Assembly: GCA_963708095.1 (NCBI GenBank)
Contig: OY970182.1
Coordinates: forward strand, 2,294,001 to 2,358,000
Length of the DNA: 64,000 nucleotides
DNA from: JAJZVS01 sp963708095
GTDB lineage: Bacteria > Pseudomonadota > Alphaproteobacteria > Acetobacterales > Acetobacteraceae
Direction: 5' to 3'
Shown: positions 62,068 to 64,000 of the stretch, piece by piece
Layout of the letters: every line of letters starts with the position of its first letter
Position numbering within the stretch: position 1 is the first letter of the stretch
The notes under the pieces: model-generated
What the model was told of the DNA's origin: nothing
Seen by the model: the letters and a program-made list of their open reading frames with translations, nothing else
The model's database searches: none
Program-made: the position numbers and the translations under genes

Positions 62068-63327
62068 TCACCCGCCCCCATAGGGCCGCAGCACGATATC
62101 GCGGTTGACCGTGACGTCGAGCGGGAAGCCCGGGCGCACGGTCAGGGTCGGCTGAACGCCAAGATCCCGGGAGACGATCGACTCCCCGGCCTGGTTGGCG
62201 GCCTGGTCGGCGCTCTGGCCGAGGGCAATGATCACGTTGCCCGTCCCAGTACCGCCGACCACGTTGTTGGTTGCGAGCGCGCTGGAGACGCCGAGCAGCG
62301 AGGACAGCGCGACGCCGCGCAGCAACCGCCAGAAATGATAATCGACGCCGTCCTCAAGCCCGGCATAACCCTGGGTGTCGGCACCGGGCAGGTTGTCGAG
62401 CACGACCGAGCTACCATCGGGCATTATCAGCCGCGTCCAGATCAGCAGCACCCGTGACTGGCCGTAGGCGACGACGCTGTCGTATTTGCCGATCAGCTTC
62501 GCACCCTGGGGAACCAACAGATGACGGCCGGAGACGCTGTCATAGACGTCCTGGGTCACCTGGGCGATCACCTGCCCCGGCAGGTCGGAGTTCAGCCCGG
62601 TGATCAACGCGGCGGGAATCACGGTGCCGGCCATCAGCTCGTAGGGGCTGAGCGGCGTCTGCAGCCGGTCGGGCGAATAGATCGCGCGATCGACCGGACT
62701 GTTCAGGAACGCCTGCTTGGCGTCCTGCTGGTTCTGGTCGCCATGCGGCCCTGCAAGAGCGCCGTTACCGCCCGCAGGTCCGGGAGTCGGCGGGCTGGCC
62801 GGAACGGCGCCTGACGCGGGGCCGGCTGCACCGTTGGTGCCGCCGGTGTTCGCAGCCACGGTGAAGAACACCCCCGCATCGGCGGCCCGCGCCCGCAGCC
62901 GCGCGGCGGCCTGGTCCCCACTGTTTGGTGGCGCCGCGAAGGCGGTGGGCGCCCCTTGCCCCAACATCGGCCGGCCGAGGTCACCCGGCAGTGGCGGCCC
63001 GAGCCGGGGCACTGCTCGCGGTGGGGCTGGCGGCGGCTTTGGCTTGGTGAGGCTGGCATAGCCGTTCGGGAGTGCACCGATCGCATCCGCCGAGGGCCGG
63101 ACATCCGTGTTGTAGAGCTCCTTGCCGGTGGTGATCCGAAAGCTGTGCAGCGCGAACGCCCACCACACCGCCCCCACCACGCAGACCGCGATGCCGCCAG
63201 CTGCCACGATCAGCGCCCGACGCGAGAGGCGCGTCACTGCACGGGGACGCGCCCGCAGCGCGAAGTCGGCCGGGTCAGCCTTGGGTGCCGGTCGCTGCCC
63301 AGGCTCCGCATCATCAGGACCCGCCAT
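62068..63327 (-). CDS. trbI: Conjugal transfer protein TrbI (VirB10 family)
   Basis: This 419-residue protein has a cytoplasmic N-terminus, one transmembrane helix (LIVAAGGIAVCVVGAVWWAF, about residues 39-58), a Pro-rich periplasmic linker, and the conserved C-terminal VirB10 beta-barrel domain (SPYELMAGTVIPAALITGLN, then SDLPGQVIAQVTQDVYDS and GVDYHFWRLLRGVALSSLLG). It spans the periplasm of the type IV secretion system and contacts the outer-membrane pore. The ATG overlaps the trbG stop by one base (TGATG). Confidence 0.95.
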   Translation of the reverse strand: MAGPDDAEPGQRPAPKADPADFALRARPRAVTRLSRRALIVAAGGIAVCVVGAVWWAFALHSFRITTGKELYNTDVRPSADAIGALPNGYASLTKPKPPPAPPRAVPRLGPPLPGDLGRPMLGQGAPTAFAAPPNSGDQAAARLRARAADAGVFFTVAANTGGTNGAAGPASGAVPASPPTPGPAGGNGALAGPHGDQNQQDAKQAFLNSPVDRAIYSPDRLQTPLSPYELMAGTVIPAALITGLNSDLPGQVIAQVTQDVYDSVSGRHLLVPQGAKLIGKYDSVVAYGQSRVLLIWTRLIMPDGSSVVLDNLPGADTQGYAGLEDGVDYHFWRLLRGVALSSLLGVSSALATNNVVGGTGTGNVIIALGQSADQAANQAGESIVSRDLGVQPTLTVRPGFPLDVTVNRDIVLRPYGGG

Positions 63328-64000
63328 CAGCCGTGCCCATCGGTCCGCGTGATGCGCACGACCTGCTGCGGCCCGGCGCCGAGGCGGAGTTCGGCGGCGG
63401 CAAACAGCCGATCGACGATCATGGTGTTGCCCCGCACGCGGTAATTGACGATCTCCGCCTTGCCGGGCGGCGCGCCGAGAATGAACAGCGGCGGCATGTC
63501 GCCCTGAGCGATCCCCGGCGGGAATTGGACGTAAACCTTCGAGCCGTCATCGAAGACCTGCACCGGCCGCCAGGGTGGATCATCGCCGCTGATCCGATAC
63601 CGGAAATGCAGCGCCGCGATGTTCACATCGTTCGCCGCCACGGCGTTCGCGTAATCCGTCGCCGCGGCGTTCTGCGTCCGCAGCGCCAGCAGATCGTCCT
63701 GCGGGTAGTTCCAGGACACCGCGGCCATGTAGGTGTCCTTGGTCGGGTGCACCTCGAGATGATAGGCGCGCCGGTCGGTCATGATGACGATGTTGTTCAT
63801 CGGCAGATCGGCCGAAATCGGCTTGATCAGGACGTGCACCTGCTGATCGGCCCCCGCGCCGCTGGTGGTGTTGCCGATCTTCCACTGCACGGTGTCGCCG
63901 GCGGCGATTGAGATCAGATGCTCGCCCGGTTGGAGCGCGATATCGGTCACGTGCAGTGGCGAGGCGTAGATCTCGTAAAGCGCCCCGGCGGACCAGGGGA
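63327..64000 (-). CDS. trbG: Conjugal transfer protein TrbG (VirB9 family), partial at right edge
   Basis: The frame is open to the window edge, giving about 224 C-terminal residues. ALYEIYASPLHVTDIALQPG, then EHLISIAAGDTVQWKIG, and the C-terminal RYRISGDDPPWRPVQVFDDG and SKVYVQFPPG are the typical TrbG/VirB9 segments. It forms the outer-membrane pore complex with TrbI. The N-terminal signal peptide lies outside the window. An internal GTG at 63950 is not the true start. Confidence 0.95.
   Translation of the reverse strand, partial: PWSAGALYEIYASPLHVTDIALQPGEHLISIAAGDTVQWKIGNTTSGAGADQQVHVLIKPISADLPMNNIVIMTDRRAYHLEVHPTKDTYMAAVSWNYPQDDLLALRTQNAAATDYANAVAANDVNIAALHFRYRISGDDPPWRPVQVFDDGSKVYVQFPPGIAQGDMPPLFILGAPPGKAEIVNYRVRGNTMIVDRLFAAAELRLGAGPQQVVRITRTDGHG

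Larger units (their letters stand above)
45172..64000. mobile_element. Integrative and conjugative element in tRNA-Gly, left part
   Basis: It starts at the tRNA-Gly 3' fragment with an integrase reading inward, carries restriction and toxin-antitoxin cargo, and reaches trbI and trbG at the right edge. TrbG/TrbI followed by DUF2274 is the end of the trb type IV secretion operon of alphaproteobacterial conjugative elements. The right end is not in the window. Confidence 0.8.

Overview
The window is about 64 kb of GC-rich DNA. Codon use, the gyrA-coaD-cyclophilin neighbourhood and the conjugation gene families point to an alphaproteobacterium, most likely an Acetobacteraceae-like genus; this is inferred from protein character, as no rRNA or taxon marker was searched.

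1-16.4 kb is mainly chromosome: a partial membrane protein, a Gfo/Idh/MocA oxidoreductase, a ClC chloride transporter with CBS domains, a coupled amidase/ketopantoate-reductase pair, a small lipoprotein, gyrA, coaD, a secreted cyclophilin and tRNA-Lys(TTT). It is scarred at 1.5-5.3 kb by relics: a HigBA toxin-antitoxin pair, a frameshifted PLD-family protein, half an IS5-family transposase, an IS110-family element and an orphan IS21-type passenger gene.

16.4-32.2 kb is an integrative element in the 3' end of tRNA-Lys. The 3' half of the tRNA is repeated at 32165. Cargo includes a tyrosine recombinase, an AlpA-like regulator, a RepA-like helicase, ParA with a small partner, a Schlafen/AlbA_2 protein, a large AAA+ ATPase, and a DUF697-like gene followed by a membrane-protein gene split by an IS4 element. 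A second, decayed element with the same roughly 1.3-kb left end follows at 32.2 kb.

33.5-45 kb is an insertion-sequence graveyard: a truncated OLD-family ATPase, an IS3 element, a decapitated GNAT toxin, an unrecognised 441-residue protein, a 460-bp tandem duplication, and an IS5-family transposase gene split by an IS1111-group element and a second IS3. The last three pieces rejoin exactly into a 319-residue reading frame. An MFS exporter and a LysR regulator follow.

45.2 kb to the right edge is a second integrative element, in tRNA-Gly(GCC), that continues beyond the window. It carries a P4-type integrase (last codons displaced by an IS21 element with its own passenger gene), a BrxL remnant, a PLD protein, a complete type I restriction-modification operon (hsdM-hsdS-hsdR), a frameshifted methylase-specificity fusion with a small partner gene, a DUF1778/GNAT toxin-antitoxin pair, and conjugation genes (DUF2274, trbI, trbG). 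It is therefore probably an integrative and conjugative element with a defence cargo.
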